From the NCBI GenBank assembly GCA_905250025.1, contig CAJNOJ010000068.1, forward strand, positions 373,713 to 437,712: DNA of 64,000 bases. The letters run 5' to 3'. The position numbers were made by a program, and so were the translations under genes. How positions within the stretch are numbered: position 1 is the stretch's first letter; each line of letters opens with the position of its first letter. This stretch comes from Adineta ricciae. Taxonomy: Eukaryota; Rotifera; Eurotatoria; Adinetida; Adinetidae. Of this stretch, positions 26,401 through 39,192 are shown piece by piece. Under the pieces are notes generated by a model, which was not told the origin of the DNA, made no database searches, and saw nothing but the letters and a program-made list of their open reading frames with translations.

Positions 26401-26954
26401 TTCATAATAAAAATGAGTCGAACACAAACTGGACGAATATTCGGTTACAATTCGAAACGAGCATGAACCGGTCGATCGTCAAACGCTTAGATACAAAGAT
26501 CAAATGGCACGAAAGACACCGTCGAACGTTTACAACATTTTTCAACAAGAAGAAGAAACAGTTTTTAAGATGGTATGATACTTCTTTCGCATGAAAAACC
26601 TTGGAACTGTACGAAATTGAAGGTTTAATTTCTCCTACCTTCATTCCAAGGTCTTTCATAGTCATCAACGAAAATTCTGAATGTATTTGCATAGATTACG
26701 ACATCTAAACACTTCTCTTCTTTGTTTCTAGTGTTCAAATTGTGAAAGTGGCATTTAAAAGCATAATATACAAAACTGATTTTATCAAATTGGTCGATAA
26801 AGAAATTCATAATAATGTTGAAGAAACTCCATCGAAAAAAATCGTGACCGAAGAATCTCCGCCACAGGTACCACCGACTGAACATTCATCTTCATCGAAA
26901 AAGACAACGAAATCGACAAATGGAAAGACGAAAAAGAAGGAAGCAAAAAAATAA
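23464..26954 (+). CDS. GGCX: Vitamin K-dependent gamma-glutamyl carboxylase
   Basis: Twelve exons (23464-23602, 23809-23967, 24024-24189, 24478-24663, 24721-24884, 24940-25277, 25336-25382, 25432-25541, 25597-25887, 25940-26092, 26146-26572, 26732-26954) sum to 800 aa. The match to animal GGCX is collinear: [45 protein letters not shown], then [12 protein letters not shown] with the catalytic lysine pair, [36 protein letters not shown] and [13 protein letters not shown]. This ER membrane enzyme carboxylates glutamates using reduced vitamin K. It ends in a Lys-rich tail. An in-frame ATG at 23425 would add 13 residues; I prefer 23464 because the extra part covers a TGTT repeat. Introns 1, 3 and 11 (206, 288 and 159 nt) are long for the window. 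Confidence 0.95.
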
Positions 26955-27213
26955 ACTCGATCACAGTTCGTTTCTCATCTCTCTCACTCTCTCACTCACA
27001 GAAGACAGCAATCTTCTTTTCTTTTTCTCTATTCATAGTTACTCATCTACCTATTTTTCATAGTTTTATTTATATTCATAATCCGATGACTATTGTTTTC
27101 TTTTGTTCGTATGCATACGTTTTCTCTAGTTTATTTTTAATCGTTAATAAAAAAGACAAAATATCGAAATATATTTGAAAGTTTGTGAAATGTCATAGAA
27201 AAACAAGCAGTAT

Positions 27214-27579
27214 CTAATTTGCTGTTTTCTTCTTCTGTTTTTTACCACTTGCTGGCGTCGGACTGTTGATAAAGTTCAACAAATCATCGATATTTTGATC
27301 TCCACGGTGACCTGGAATTGTTTCGGCGCGAACTGCACCTTGCTGTTGATTCTTCTTCGGTTTTCGTTTAGCAGCCATGTCCTTCTTAGCACCAGCTAAC
27401 GATGAGAAAATATCATTTTCGTCGAAAAACGATGGCATATCATGATCATGATGATGCGAGTGATCGCAGCATGAGTGAGAATGTTCATGCTGAGATGCAG
27501 AAGTTGTCGTTGCACTTGGATGATCGGTTGGGACCGCTGAGTGGGTTTGACTATTGTTGGCAATATCGGCTGAAGCCAT
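27214..27579 (-). CDS. Small histidine-rich protein, unknown
   Basis: Single exon of 121 aa. A Ser/Thr/Ala-rich N-terminus leads to a Cys/His cluster (HEHSHSCCDHSHHHDHD, about residues 31-47) that looks able to bind metal. An acidic/aromatic patch (PSFFDENDIFSSL), a basic segment (AAKRKPKKNQQQ), a hydrophobic helix-like patch (IDDLLNFIN) and a Lys-rich nuclear-type tail follow. There is no signal peptide. I do not recognise the family. It is divergent from SRRT, with the two starts 342 bp apart, so the genes may share a promoter. Composition bias makes chance a possibility, but the frame has a sensible ATG and stop and fills the gap between neighbours. Confidence 0.5.
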   Translation of the reverse strand: MASADIANNSQTHSAVPTDHPSATTTSASQHEHSHSCCDHSHHHDHDMPSFFDENDIFSSLAGAKKDMAAKRKPKKNQQQGAVRAETIPGHRGDQNIDDLLNFINSPTPASGKKQKKKTAN

Positions 27580-27921
27580 CTTGCTTGATATGTAAAAGTC
27601 TAAAGACGCTAATAAATGAAAGAAAAGAAATTATCGGTATAAATATAAATATGTATGACGAATGTGAAGGGCGGAAAAGGTTTTTTCCAATGTATTTAAT
27701 CTACGATGAATTTGCAATGAATAACTGATTTCTAAGGTAGCGTAGTGGACAGACTATTCATACTATTCGAATGGGAAGTAAGCATATTGGTGAATTGATC
27801 AAAAGAGGTCGCAAGTTATCGACTAGAGTTTTGATTGGCGAAGAATTAGACCAAGACAAAGAATATAGAAAAGATTATGTATGAGAGGTAACTTCTTCTT
27901 TTTGACGGCTGTTAGATCAAA
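27580..27921. promoter_or_regulatory. Shared intergenic promoter region of two divergent genes
   Basis: 342 bp between the ATG of the minus-strand His-rich gene and the ATG of SRRT. It must contain both 5' regions. No TATA box is clear. Assignment is by position only. Confidence 0.35.
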
Positions 27922-30900
27922 ATGGGTGATAGTGACGATGACTTTGATAGTCGACGAAATCGAGATAAATTCCGTCGTGAACGTGATGATTTCGGTGGAA
28001 ATCGAGGAAGTCATAATCGCGGCGGCGGTGGAGAATGGAACGATGGAAGGTATGGATGAATTGATATCTTATCAGGTTCTGTAATCGTCTATTTTAGAGA
28101 TCGATCTAATCAGTTTCGACGACAATATCCCACCGGTCCGCCGCCAGGACGCGACTTTCCACCACGATACAATCGAAGTCCAGCAAGATATGACATGAGT
28201 CCACCACAAAATAAACGTTTTCGTCGTGATTGGTAAAGATAATCAATGACTTCTAAATCTTGAATACCATTTGGTTCATTGTTTAGGGATGGGCCCGATG
28301 CGCCACCATCTCATTTCGATTCACCTGGCGGTTCATCTTACTTTCATGGTGGTAATGGAAACTTTCACCCCAATTTCCCTCCGAATCCATCTTCGAATAA
28401 CGATCAGATAAATAAGTAACGAGTTCTTGCGAATATCCGATAAATGTGCACAATAATATTGTCTCTTGTTTAGAGATGCATCCGATAATGCAACGCAACC
28501 GCCATTGCTCAGTTTTAAAACTTTTCTGCTGGATCAAGATGATAATATCGATCAAGAAGAAGCTGTTAAACGATACAATGTTTATAAAACAGACTTTAAG
28601 AAAAATCAAATAGCAGAATTTTTCACAGCACATAAAGACGAAGAATGGTTTGTATATTTTCTATAATAATCAGTGCAAAGTGCGTCGTTCTCCTAGGTTT
28701 AAATACAAGTATCATCCGGACGAATTTCCTAAACGTCGTGAAGAGCAAAGGCAAACCGTCAAAAAGCGTTTAGACATCTTTATGGATTTATACAATAAAG
28801 GCTATCTAAACGATGTTAGCCTTGACAGCGACAGCCAACATGCACTAACAAAATTTCTTGACGCTGGTATGTAGTTTTTGAAAATTTTACCGATACTTAC
28901 TAATTGATGATCGAACATTCGTAGCTGTCATTAAAATGGAAGGTGGAAGTGATCGCGATCTTCGAATACTTGACGTTCTGTCATCATCGGATAAACCAGC
29001 GAACGATGATACAAATTCGAAGAAGTTATCAGTAAATAAAGTAACATTAAAATAACTACTTTCAATTAGAAACATGGTCTGTTTTGTTTCAGAGAAAACG
29101 CGAAGGTAGTGCATCTGATGATGGCGCAGTATCTGATACTGATAATGGAACTTCTCACGGTAATGAACGGTTGCTTTCTATTCTACCGATAGCAAAGTCA
29201 TTTATTCTTATTCTTTTGGTAGTTGAATCCAAGAGTAATAACGAAGTAAAATCATCATCATCACAAGATAATGAATCCGAAGCAGGCGAAGTACCTGATG
29301 CGCCGCGATCTCTACATAAAACATCATCGATATTTTTCCGACACTTGGCCATGCAAACAACGAAAGATGATCTTGAAAATGTAAAAAATCTTTTTCTTTG
29401 AACTCTTGTGAAAATCTTCTTCTTCTTCTATATTAGCTCTGTAAGCAATATGCTGGTTTTCGTCGTGTGTGTATTACTGATCCAGCACCCGAAAGGAAAT
29501 TTTCTCGACGTGGCTGGGTCACTTTTGACCACAATGTTGAAATCCGTAATATTTGCTATGAATTGAATTCAACCAAGGTTAGTTTCTCATTAGCTTGATG
29601 ATGTCGAGTACAATTATCTATTTTCATTTTAGCTGCACGATGTTGACATCGGTGCTATTGTCAATCGTGAAATTAAAAATCGTATTCGTACTGTCAATGG
29701 TATTGAACATCATAAAACTATCGTACGTAATGATCTACGACATATTACAAAAATTATCAAGCTATTCGACGATCGATGGAATATCTGGGAATCGATTGGC
29801 AATGAAACCGAACAGAAAAAGACCGAACCAACGACGATTTCAACGCCAACAGATGATTCGGAGATTTCATCGTCCACCATGAATGTATCGCCTATGAAAA
29901 ATAAAAATCCAATTGGTTTCGTTAGTTACAATCCGCTATTGAAAAATATCACAGAATATCTCGTAGAAGAAGGCGATGCAGAAGAAGAAGAATTGCTCGG
30001 TGGCGACTCGTCGACAAATGATGAAAACGCATCGAGCTCGTTTGAGGTTGATAAAGAGTTAACAAAAGTGAGTCAATATGCCCATAGATCATGAAATTTA
30101 GATCATTCTATATTTATTTAGGTGCTCGATCGTTTGATTTTATATCTGCGCGTTGTTCATTCGATTGATTATTACAATGGCTCAGAATATGCACAAGAAG
30201 ATTCAATGCCGAATCGTTGTGGTGTAATACATGTTCGTGGTGCACCGTTAACATCTATTACTCAAGCTGAATTAAAGAATTTCATCGAACAATTTGAAAC
30301 ACGTATTGCATCACTCGTTGATTTTCAAGAGAAAATTGATGACGATGAAGCTGACAAATTAGGTCTCAAAAGTGAACAAGATGAGATTGAAAAGTTTATC
30401 AATGCAAATTGTCAAGAAGTTGGTCCTGAAAAATGGTCGTGCCCATTAAGTGGAAAGAAATTCAAAGGTCCAGAATTTGTTCGAAAACATATTTTGAATA
30501 AACATCACGATAAACTCGATGAAGTGAAAAGAGATGTAAGTGTTCCTTTCATCTGATTGTTGGAGAAAAATTCATTCTGCTTACAGGCTGCATATTTTAA
30601 TAACTATCTCTATGATCCGAAACGGCCACAATTACCAGAGCATCCATCGAATCGAGCGGGAGCACCTCAGGTAGGACCTCATCCTTCAGGTCTACCATTA
30701 CCTACACCAATGGCTGCTCAACCATTATTATCCCGACCACCACTATGGCCTTCAAGTAAATTGAGCGATCGGATTGTTTTCTTAAAAACCTACCCTTTAC
30801 TTCATGTGTAGTGTCTGCGCCTCAACATCATGGACCTCCAGGAGGTTATTTTCCAAATCAATTTCATCAACCCCGTCATCACCGACCTCCGTTTATGTAT

Positions 30901-31053
30901 CAAGGTGGCGGTGGTGGTGGGCCTCCCGTTGGCTCGAATCCTCGCCCACCGTACGTTTTTCTTCTTTCTAGTGTTGTAAATGATGGTTTGTTTTCTAGGG
31001 GAAATCGACAAATTCGAAGTTATGAAGATCTCGATGCACCGAACGAAATCTGA
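27922..31053 (+). CDS. SRRT: Serrate/Ars2 RNA effector (SRRT)
   Basis: Many short exons. The start [18 protein letters not shown] matches the conserved Ars2 N-terminus, and an Arg/Gly/Pro-rich low-complexity region follows. The Ars2 N-terminal helical domain begins [14 protein letters not shown] and includes [19 protein letters not shown]. Then come acidic linkers, an RRM-like domain ([17 protein letters not shown]...GWVTFD), and the central C2H2 finger [19 protein letters not shown]. The extreme C-terminus, [12 protein letters not shown], corresponds to the family's YRDLDAPDD peptide that docks on the nuclear cap-binding complex. SRRT bridges capped RNA to decay, 3'-end processing and miRNA maturation. 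The last intron (about 30955-31000) splits the Gly/Pro-rich tail. All diagnostic parts are present. Confidence 0.95.
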
Positions 31054-31371
31054 TTTCAATCCGTCACATATTTTCAAAATATGAAAACCATACATCACCT
31101 GTCTTCTCGTTGTTTGCGTGGCTTTTTCTTTCGTTTGTTCAATGTTGTATGAATATTCTACGAATTCATTGTTTTTTGTCTTGTAATCGTATGAAATATA
31201 TTAAAATGAAAGTCAAATTAACTTCGTGGTTCGTACAAATTAGAGGTCGCTACCTTCACAAATTGATATTTTCATTGGTATTCCACGTGGAACGACAAAC
31301 ATTCGTTTATATATATATAGATATATCTGTTCTACAAAAGTGATTATTGAAAATTTTTAGACCATCTTGTC

Positions 31372-34035
31372 ATGGATGTTATGGACATCAGTGATGTTGA
31401 AGACGAAGAAATGTTCTCCGATTCAGATACTTGGATCTATTGTGATGAAGATATTCAGCCATTAGGTTAATTCTTTCAGAAAACGAATATTCTTCATTAT
31501 GAATCAAAATTTGACTTGAATGTGTATAGATGATGACATAAATGAAAACAATTGGCGATTTGTTTTTCAAGAAACACTCAACGATATTCGTGAAAATAAA
31601 TTAGACGATGGTGCTCGACCACTGATATTTGATGGTACATGTAAAATTCGAATTAAGAAATTTGTTGACACACCCTTTACTTTTCCGCTATCGAATGCAT
31701 TGTGTTCTCGACTCATCTGTGAACACGGTACACCAATGGCTCTTGCAAATAGATACGATTTCTGTGGACTCAAAGTATTTGTTCACTCACTCAAGTTTAA
31801 CTTTATTTTCACTTGAGTATCCTAGGTTCCGAACACAGGCTGGAAGGTCAATCCCGAAAACTTCGATTTTCCTATACCACTGTCAACTGCTATTCGATCG
31901 TATACCTTCGAACAACTGCATCTGAACACGCCCGATTTAAGTGAACATTTTGATTTGAATCTACATAAACTATTCATATTTGGACCATGTACACACTCGA
32001 AAATATACAACTTCGATGATAAACTCTTTGTTTATCTTGCTACTGTACTCGTTTTCCTACCTTCACATTACACCGGTGGGAACTATAGATTTATTGACGA
32101 TAATGATGATAATGAAGATCTTCATCGACACTTTTTCAATCAACAAGAACTAGATGATAAGTCGAAGGCATATATTCTTATTGTGCCACCTGATTGTCAA
32201 CATGAAATTCAGCCGATCGAAAAAGGTTTCAAACTTCTACTTGTCTATCATCTTGTTTCCAATACAAAGTAAACAAGACTTGTCTAATTGCTCGATCATA
32301 TCAGTTGTTTGATATTTCAGTTCGATTCAACAACTGATCTCTCTTCTATCGAAGACAAGAAACCATTCACAAACAGTGGAGAACATCTTTCTTTCGCAAC
32401 GTCTCCAACGGATATTTACCTACTGGGAAAGGAATCTTGACAAGATGCCGACGAAACTTGTCATTCCTATTCAACATTCGCTGGATTATTCGCCTTATTT
32501 CTCGATATTATTTCGTGATAGATATCGAACAATCATTGAAATTCTCGTGAGAGCAATTCAACAGTCCTCGTCATTTCTTGTCTATTCAGCAACATTACAG
32601 CATGAGGCGCCATTTGGGGATCGAACAGATTCTCGACTAGTGATTCATTCTCTCACGATATTAAACACAGTGAATCAAATCGCGTTACATTTTGATTCTG
32701 ACCACGAACGCACGATCATTCCAAACGAAGTTCTCGGTGAATTACACATGTACATTGACTCATTCGAACAAGCTGGTGGTCGTCAACAAGTTCTTTCCAA
32801 TGGTAAACCGATTTGGTATACATACAATGCTTATCGATTTTGTCATTCGTTTAGGTAATACAGTATTTCGTCATTATTCGAAGTTTCAAGTTCTTCTCAT
32901 CATTCCACATGCATATCAATGGGATCTTTTACTCGATGACCATTCATTTGCTTGTCATCACTTATCGTACATGCTTTCTTTACCTACGAACGCTTTGGAT
33001 AGCTTAAGCTTAAACTTGCTTTCCTGTATTCTTCGTGAGAAAACTGCATCGTCGAATCTATCATTCGGTCAGATGATTCATTACTTGATTATTCTTCGTA
33101 CTCGACTTGGTCTCACACCGAACGTTATCCAGTTAATCAAACTACTCTTTCGACACAAGCAGTTCCAAGATGAACTGTTTTCGAATGAGAAACTTTTTCA
33201 CTGGTTAAATCGTTTAGTGGCGTCGTTCGAAAGTTGGTCAATGTTTTCCATGGAATTTTTAGAAGTCTTTCGCAAAGTTATCAGTTCTTCGATGCCAACG
33301 AAACTGAATGAAATCATTCGATTCCTATTACAACTTTCCAATGCAGTACTACGCGCTCTATTCATTAATACCTTGCTTCGATCGATATTCAAAAGACGGA
33401 CGTTACCACGACATGTTCTACCATCAACCTTATGCTCGATTTTGCATCTATTGATTGTCGACGGTTCGTATTCCCTTGATTGTCAGTTAAGTCTGGCATA
33501 CAATATCATTAAACGAGTACGAAAAACATCTATTGATGGTGAGATCATTGAAAAATCTTTCAAAATTCATCTGATACCAATGCTCATCAATATCTACCGT
33601 GATCTAAAAACGAAAGGAAAACAATCGCATTCGGTTATTCCACTTTCGGCAGCATTCATCCTTATTTATGAGTATTGTTTAAACGCACTGAGCTATTACT
33701 GTTCGCCGAATAGTTTATCTTCATCACCATTGAATGTCGTATCGATCAACGAAGCACTACTTATTTGTCCATGTGCATTATGCACTCGTCTACAAACGTT
33801 TCTCGTTGATTCGAAAATGTCTACATTGATCCTTGATGTTTCATCGAATCTTGTTGCCGATCATTGTCTTCGTCATACATTGAGTAAATTTCCGATGTTA
33901 TCGATTGAATACAAGCATGATCCGTGTACGGGTCGTGAGGAAACTTTGATTATTTCAAAGTGTGGTTACGAAGAGGAACAAAAACAATTGTGTTTTCATC
34001 TTCGTCGTTTATTGTTGCAGCTACATAGATTATAA
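31372..34035 (+). CDS. Large 2-oxoglutarate/Fe(II) oxygenase-like protein with degenerate active site
   Basis: Five exons (31372-31465, 31530-31774, 31826-32268, 32321-32802, 32855-34035) give 814 aa. An acidic N-terminus precedes a prolyl-4-hydroxylase-like double-stranded helix (about residues 115-265): LHKLFIFGP, LATVLVFLPSHYTGG and PPDCQHEIQPIEKGFKLLLVYHL. These align with the fungal/protist pattern of YKLLLYEPGG, TLVIQLPS.xxGG and ADCEHEV..SGYR.VLTYNL. The proximal iron ligands HxD are missing where expected (the local text is near KIYNFDDK), and the 2OG-binding Arg is Lys. Only the distal His (CQHEI) is clear. The remaining 550 residues are alpha-helical looking and unrecognised. An apparent stop near 32856 is spliced out by a 52-nt intron (32803-32854). 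Family call is moderate; catalytic activity is doubtful. Confidence 0.72.
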
Positions 34036-35189
<1,154 letters not shown>

Positions 35190-35191
35190 TT

Positions 35192-35192
35192 N
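35192..35192. other. Scaffold join (single N) inside the actin gene
   Basis: A lone N where actin sequence stops and an unrelated minus-strand gene fragment begins. The two flanks share no overlap that I can see, so sequence of unknown length is probably missing here. Confidence 0.8.
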
Positions 35193-35379
35193 AGATAGCA
35201 TAGAAACCGAATAGAAGATGAAGAATTTCTTTATAAGTGAAGATATTATGATAAACTGTTGGTAATATCACACTTAATTCGAATATCACATACACACTTA
35301 TCAGAAATAATGTGAGAAATATTGGCACTAATTCACCGCGATCTCGCGGTATTAAGAATTTGAGCTTGCGACTAACCAT
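35193..35379 (-). CDS. N-terminal fragment of an unidentified multi-pass membrane protein
   Basis: Minus-strand frame starting with ATG at 35379 (MVSRKLKFLIPRDRGEL) and running without a stop into the N at 35192. About 62 residues are visible: a basic start, one strong hydrophobic segment (LVPIFLTLFLISVYVIF) and a second hydrophobic stretch near the break (LHLLFGFYAI). A DHHC palmitoyltransferase N-terminus would look like this, but the diagnostic domain is not present, so I do not name it. It would have been convergent with actin, and both are truncated by the same join. Confidence 0.5.
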
Positions 35380-35996
35380 TTTTTGTCACACAATCTAAAA
35401 TCAAATCCAAAGAATTACCATTCGCCTGAATACCCTGATTATCTCCAACTCGTTCTGGCATATCTTTCGTGATTCGTTAGTCTCTTGATAGCATCTTTGT
35501 TTTTCAAGAAAGAAAAGAAAAAGAAAGGTTTTCTTTTTAATCAATAATAATCTACCAAAAATATGGTCAATTATTTCTGTTTCCTTTTTTTTTAAATCTT
35601 TCTGATATATGCAAACAAAACAGACGACAACAGACATGATGATGTTTCACCCGCATTCGCACAAGAAGAAACAAAAAATACACATAGAAAAAAACCGAGC
35701 AGATGAGATGTTTTAACGGTGAAAATAACGACCAAAATAATTGTGCTATGAAAGCGCACGATTTGAATCTCCATTAAATAATATAAAGAAATAGCAGGGA
35801 AAGAAGAAGAAGAAGAAGAAAAACAATGTATACACAAAACAAACAAAATACACACACACATACATATGTTTACGAATAAGGAAAGAAAACATCGATCCAA
35901 AAACGAAGAAGAACAAGAAAGAGAGAAACTCTATGTATTATGATATGATAATCTAAAAATAAAGTTGGATGTTGTCAATTGATTCCCATACGAATT
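35380..35996. other. Intergenic region between membrane-protein stub and macoilin
   Basis: 617 bp with GAAGAA-rich and CA-rich low-complexity stretches. It should hold the promoter of the stub gene and the macoilin 3' UTR. Confidence 0.4.
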
Positions 35997-38883
35997 CTAG
36001 ACATTATTTGCAGACAAATAGAAATCTTGAGCATTTGGATCGAGACTGGAGGCCGCATTTTGTAATGGTAATGGTGGTGGTGTGATTGTTGTTGGTGGAG
36101 AGTAAAACACTGATGATGGACTTGTTGTTGGATTGTTGTTCGTATCAATCAATTGATTGGTTGGAGACGAATGGCCAGACGATTGAGGATGACCGTTAAA
36201 TAGACAGTTGTTAACTTGATGTTGGGAATGAAGCGCCGCGATGAGTTCACGTTCTTTTTCTCGTATGGCACCTAGGAAAAAGAAAAGGAATTGACACTAT
36301 AGCAAAATGATTTGTTGACAAACCATTAGCAATTTCTAATTGTCGTTTCACTTCACCAAGTGCAGAGAAAAGATCGAGTTTAATTCGTGTTTCAGCACTA
36401 AGACTATCCTGTAAATGTGCATTGCGTTCTTGCAGTTGCGATAAATGTTGATAGAGCACTTCAGTATCCGCTTGAGATTCACGATATTTCAAAAGAGTCT
36501 ATAGAAAAATCGGAAAAACATCGAGAGATGATTGATCAATTCAATTACGTGCTTTACCTTTATTTCATTATCGAGCAATTTAATTCGTTCATCTTTATCA
36601 TTGAGTAATTTACGCACCTCTCGCGTTTCATTCTCTTGATCACGTCGTCGTTTCATACACTGTTCTGTACATTCACTTCTGAAGGTACGGAACAATAGAA
36701 AAGTAAAGAAAAATGGTTGCGACAAGCAAACCTGGGTGGCGCCAAACTCAGTTTCGTCAAATCATCTTGAAGTTTCTTCGTCAATGCTTTTTCGGTCTTG
36801 ATCTGTGTTTCTAGTCGTTGTTTATTCTGTTTCTCTTCACTGAGTGCCTTTTCAAGCTCAACTAGACGTTGTTTGTCACGATTCTTTTGACTATTGGCCG
36901 CTTCATATCTAAATCCGTGAAGTTCATATAGCTTGATGTGCGAGAACGAAAATTGCGAATTATTACTTTGTTTGCAATGAACCATTTTCTGTGCGTATGT
37001 CCTCGAGATCTTTGCGGACGTTTTTCAAATCGTTTAGTTGGGTACGAAGTTGCAATTCGGCCGATTTCTGCTTTTCGATCGATTGATTCAGTCGTTGAAT
37101 ATCACTTTCGAGTTTACTGATCTGAAGACTGAAAAAGAAATCAAACAATCGATTTGATCAGTCAAATATCTGCTGTGTGAGTTTACTTCTTTTCATTATC
37201 TGAAGTTTCCATTGATGCAAATCCATTCTTATACGATGATGATGAGTCTCGCGATGCAGCTCGAGTTTGTTCTCTTGTTTCTTGTTTCTTCTGCTGCCTT
37301 CGATTTTGAGTATTTTGTGTATTCGAAGGTTTAATTAAAGGTTTCTTCTGTTGTTTGTATGTCGATGATGAATCGTCGTCGTTATTATTATTATTTCCAT
37401 TGGAAATTCGCGTATTGCGTGTGTTAGTTGTTGTCGTCGTCTGTACAAGTGAACTGGGAGATGCTAACTCATCCGTAGTAGAGAGCTTTTGTGGACGTTT
37501 TGATACTGTACAAGGTAATGATGTTGAATGGTTACTTGATTGTGTTTGTGGATTATTGATAAGTACTGATGATAGAAGGTTTGAAGTATTTGTCGAGGGA
37601 ATCGAAGAAGTCGATGGATAATTTCCATCGGAAGTGGATGGATTAGTACATTCATCGTAAGATTCAGAAAATGTACCTAAATTCCGAAGCAATGTCATTC
37701 GAGTAAGACAGAAGTCTGAAATAACTAACCTTTCTCTCGACTTAATCTTTCTTTTTCCGCTTCTTGTTGTACTTCTATTGGCAATGCTTGGTTTATTAAC
37801 TGGATGTATGATTCATTTACTTTATGAACTTCACGTTGTTTTCTCTGTACAAAATAGAAGCTCATAAGAAGAAATTCGATTCCTACNAGAAAATGTACCT
37901 AAATTCCGAAGCAATGTCATTCGAGTAAGACAGAAGTCTGAAATAACTAACCTTTCTCTCGACTTAATCTTTCTTTTTCCGCTTCTTGTTGTACTTCTAT
38001 TGGCAATGCTTGGTTTATTAACTGGATGTATGATTCATTTACTTTATGAACTTCACGTTGTTTTCTCTGTACAAAATAGAAGCTCATAAGAAGAAATTCG
38101 ATTCCTACGCTGATTGTTTCTCACCAGTCTCCATTTATAAGCAAGATAAGTCTTAAAACCAAATCCCAATGTCACCATTGGATAACCGATACTAAAATTT
38201 CGACACCGATGATTATCATTTGAGAACAAGCACACTCATATCTTTACCAATGTGCGGCAAATGGTCGACAAAGATCAATCGTTTTAATTTCACGTAGTCG
38301 TACTGATGCTTCAAGCCATACAAATAATACCCAGAGAACAACTGTACCCAAACAGATTCCACGTTCTAGAAACGAATCAACATTATCGAGCATGAATCAC
38401 TAGATTCAACGAACCTGTTTGCCACACATATTGTACCCATACATAACTACTTGCAGCGAAGAATAGCCATTGAATAGGTAGTAATATATAACAAATGAGA
38501 TCGGCTATGAATGCGATAAGTACAAAGAATGATGAGAAAAGCTAAATGAAATAAAATTCATGCGAATAGAGTTCCATTTCAACTGTTTTTCCTCTTACTA
38601 ATCCTTGATATTTGAATGAATCATAGATACTTCGTAATACAAGCCAAAACGGCCAAAGATATTCGAAGCGAAATTCAAGTAGATAATCTGCTGCCATTAC
38701 AATACCCCAAATACAAATGAATTTGAGATACATTAATGCACTAGGAAAAGCAATTCAACAAAGAACATATTTTAATTCATGCTAAATAACTTGTAATTAC
38801 CTTCCATAAATACCATCAGTTAGACGAGATCGTCGAATAGACTTTCGTATTTTTATGCTGTCAAAATTCGTTCGTCGTTTCAT
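35997..38883 (-). CDS. MACO1: Macoilin (ER transmembrane coiled-coil protein)
   Basis: The N-terminus MKRRTNFDSIKIRKSIRRSR and the membrane segments (YLKFICIWGIVMAADYLLEF, RFEYLWPFWLVLRSIYDSF, IQWLFFAASSYVWVQYVW, DLCRPFAAHCIGYPMVTLGF) match macoilin closely. A Ser/Thr/Asn-rich linker (37183-37698) follows, then the coiled-coil C-terminal half (KLESDIQRLNQSIEKQ, LVELEKALSEEKQNK, YRESQADTEVLYQHLSQL) and a Pro/Thr-rich end with NAQDFYLSANNV before the stop. Macoilin sits in the rough ER and nuclear membrane and modulates neuronal excitability. The stretch 37666-38108 is present twice around an N, and the first exon is repeated beyond an N run. If these are treated as assembly duplicates, one intact gene remains. 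Confidence 0.92.
37666..37886. repeat. First copy of a 221-bp duplicated contig end
   Basis: Matches 37888-38108 base for base as far as I could compare by eye. The copies are separated by one N at 37887. The duplicated text is an exon/intron stretch of macoilin, best explained as unmerged overlapping contig ends. Confidence 0.85.
37888..38108. repeat. Second copy of the 221-bp duplicated contig end
   Basis: Copy of 37666-37886, offset 222. The sequence then continues normally into the upstream macoilin exons, so one copy should be deleted to restore the gene. Confidence 0.85.
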
Positions 38884-38971
38884 ATTTGTGACAATGCACA
38901 AGAGATAATATTGTCATAGACTATATAAAATAGAAAAAAAAGAAGCAAATGGACTAATAGTTTAGTTTTTT
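38833..38971. repeat. First copy of a 139-bp duplicated contig end
   Basis: Contains the first codons and 5' region of macoilin. The same sequence recurs at 39054-39192, offset 221, on the other side of the N run. Confidence 0.85.
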
Positions 38972-39053
38972 NNNNNNNNNNNNNNNNNNNNNNNNNNNNN
39001 NNNNNNNNNNNNNNNNNNNNNNNNNNNNNNNNNNNNNNNNNNNNNNNNNNNNN
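38972..39053. other. 82-N assembly gap
   Basis: Run of 82 undefined bases flanked on both sides by the same 139-bp sequence. The gap is therefore probably artificial, joining two overlapping contigs. Confidence 0.95.
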
Positions 39054-39192
39054 TCGAATAGACTTTCGTATTTTTATGCTGTCAAAATTCGTTCGTCGTT
39101 TCATATTTGTGACAATGCACAAGAGATAATATTGTCATAGACTATATAAAATAGAAAAAAAAGAAGCAAATGGACTAATAGTTTAGTTTTTT
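39054..39192. repeat. Second copy of the 139-bp duplicated contig end
   Basis: Repeats 38833-38971, including the macoilin start codon (39102-39104 on the minus strand). This second start has no downstream gene of its own. Confidence 0.85.

Noticed and set aside
27736..27810. tRNA-like start (GGTAGCGTAGTGGA)
   Set aside because: No matching B box, anticodon arm or acceptor pairing could be found in the following 75 bases.
32800..32860. Frameshift in the oxygenase-like gene
   Set aside because: The frame change is fully explained by a 52-nt GT-AG intron (32803-32854) with a pyrimidine-rich end.
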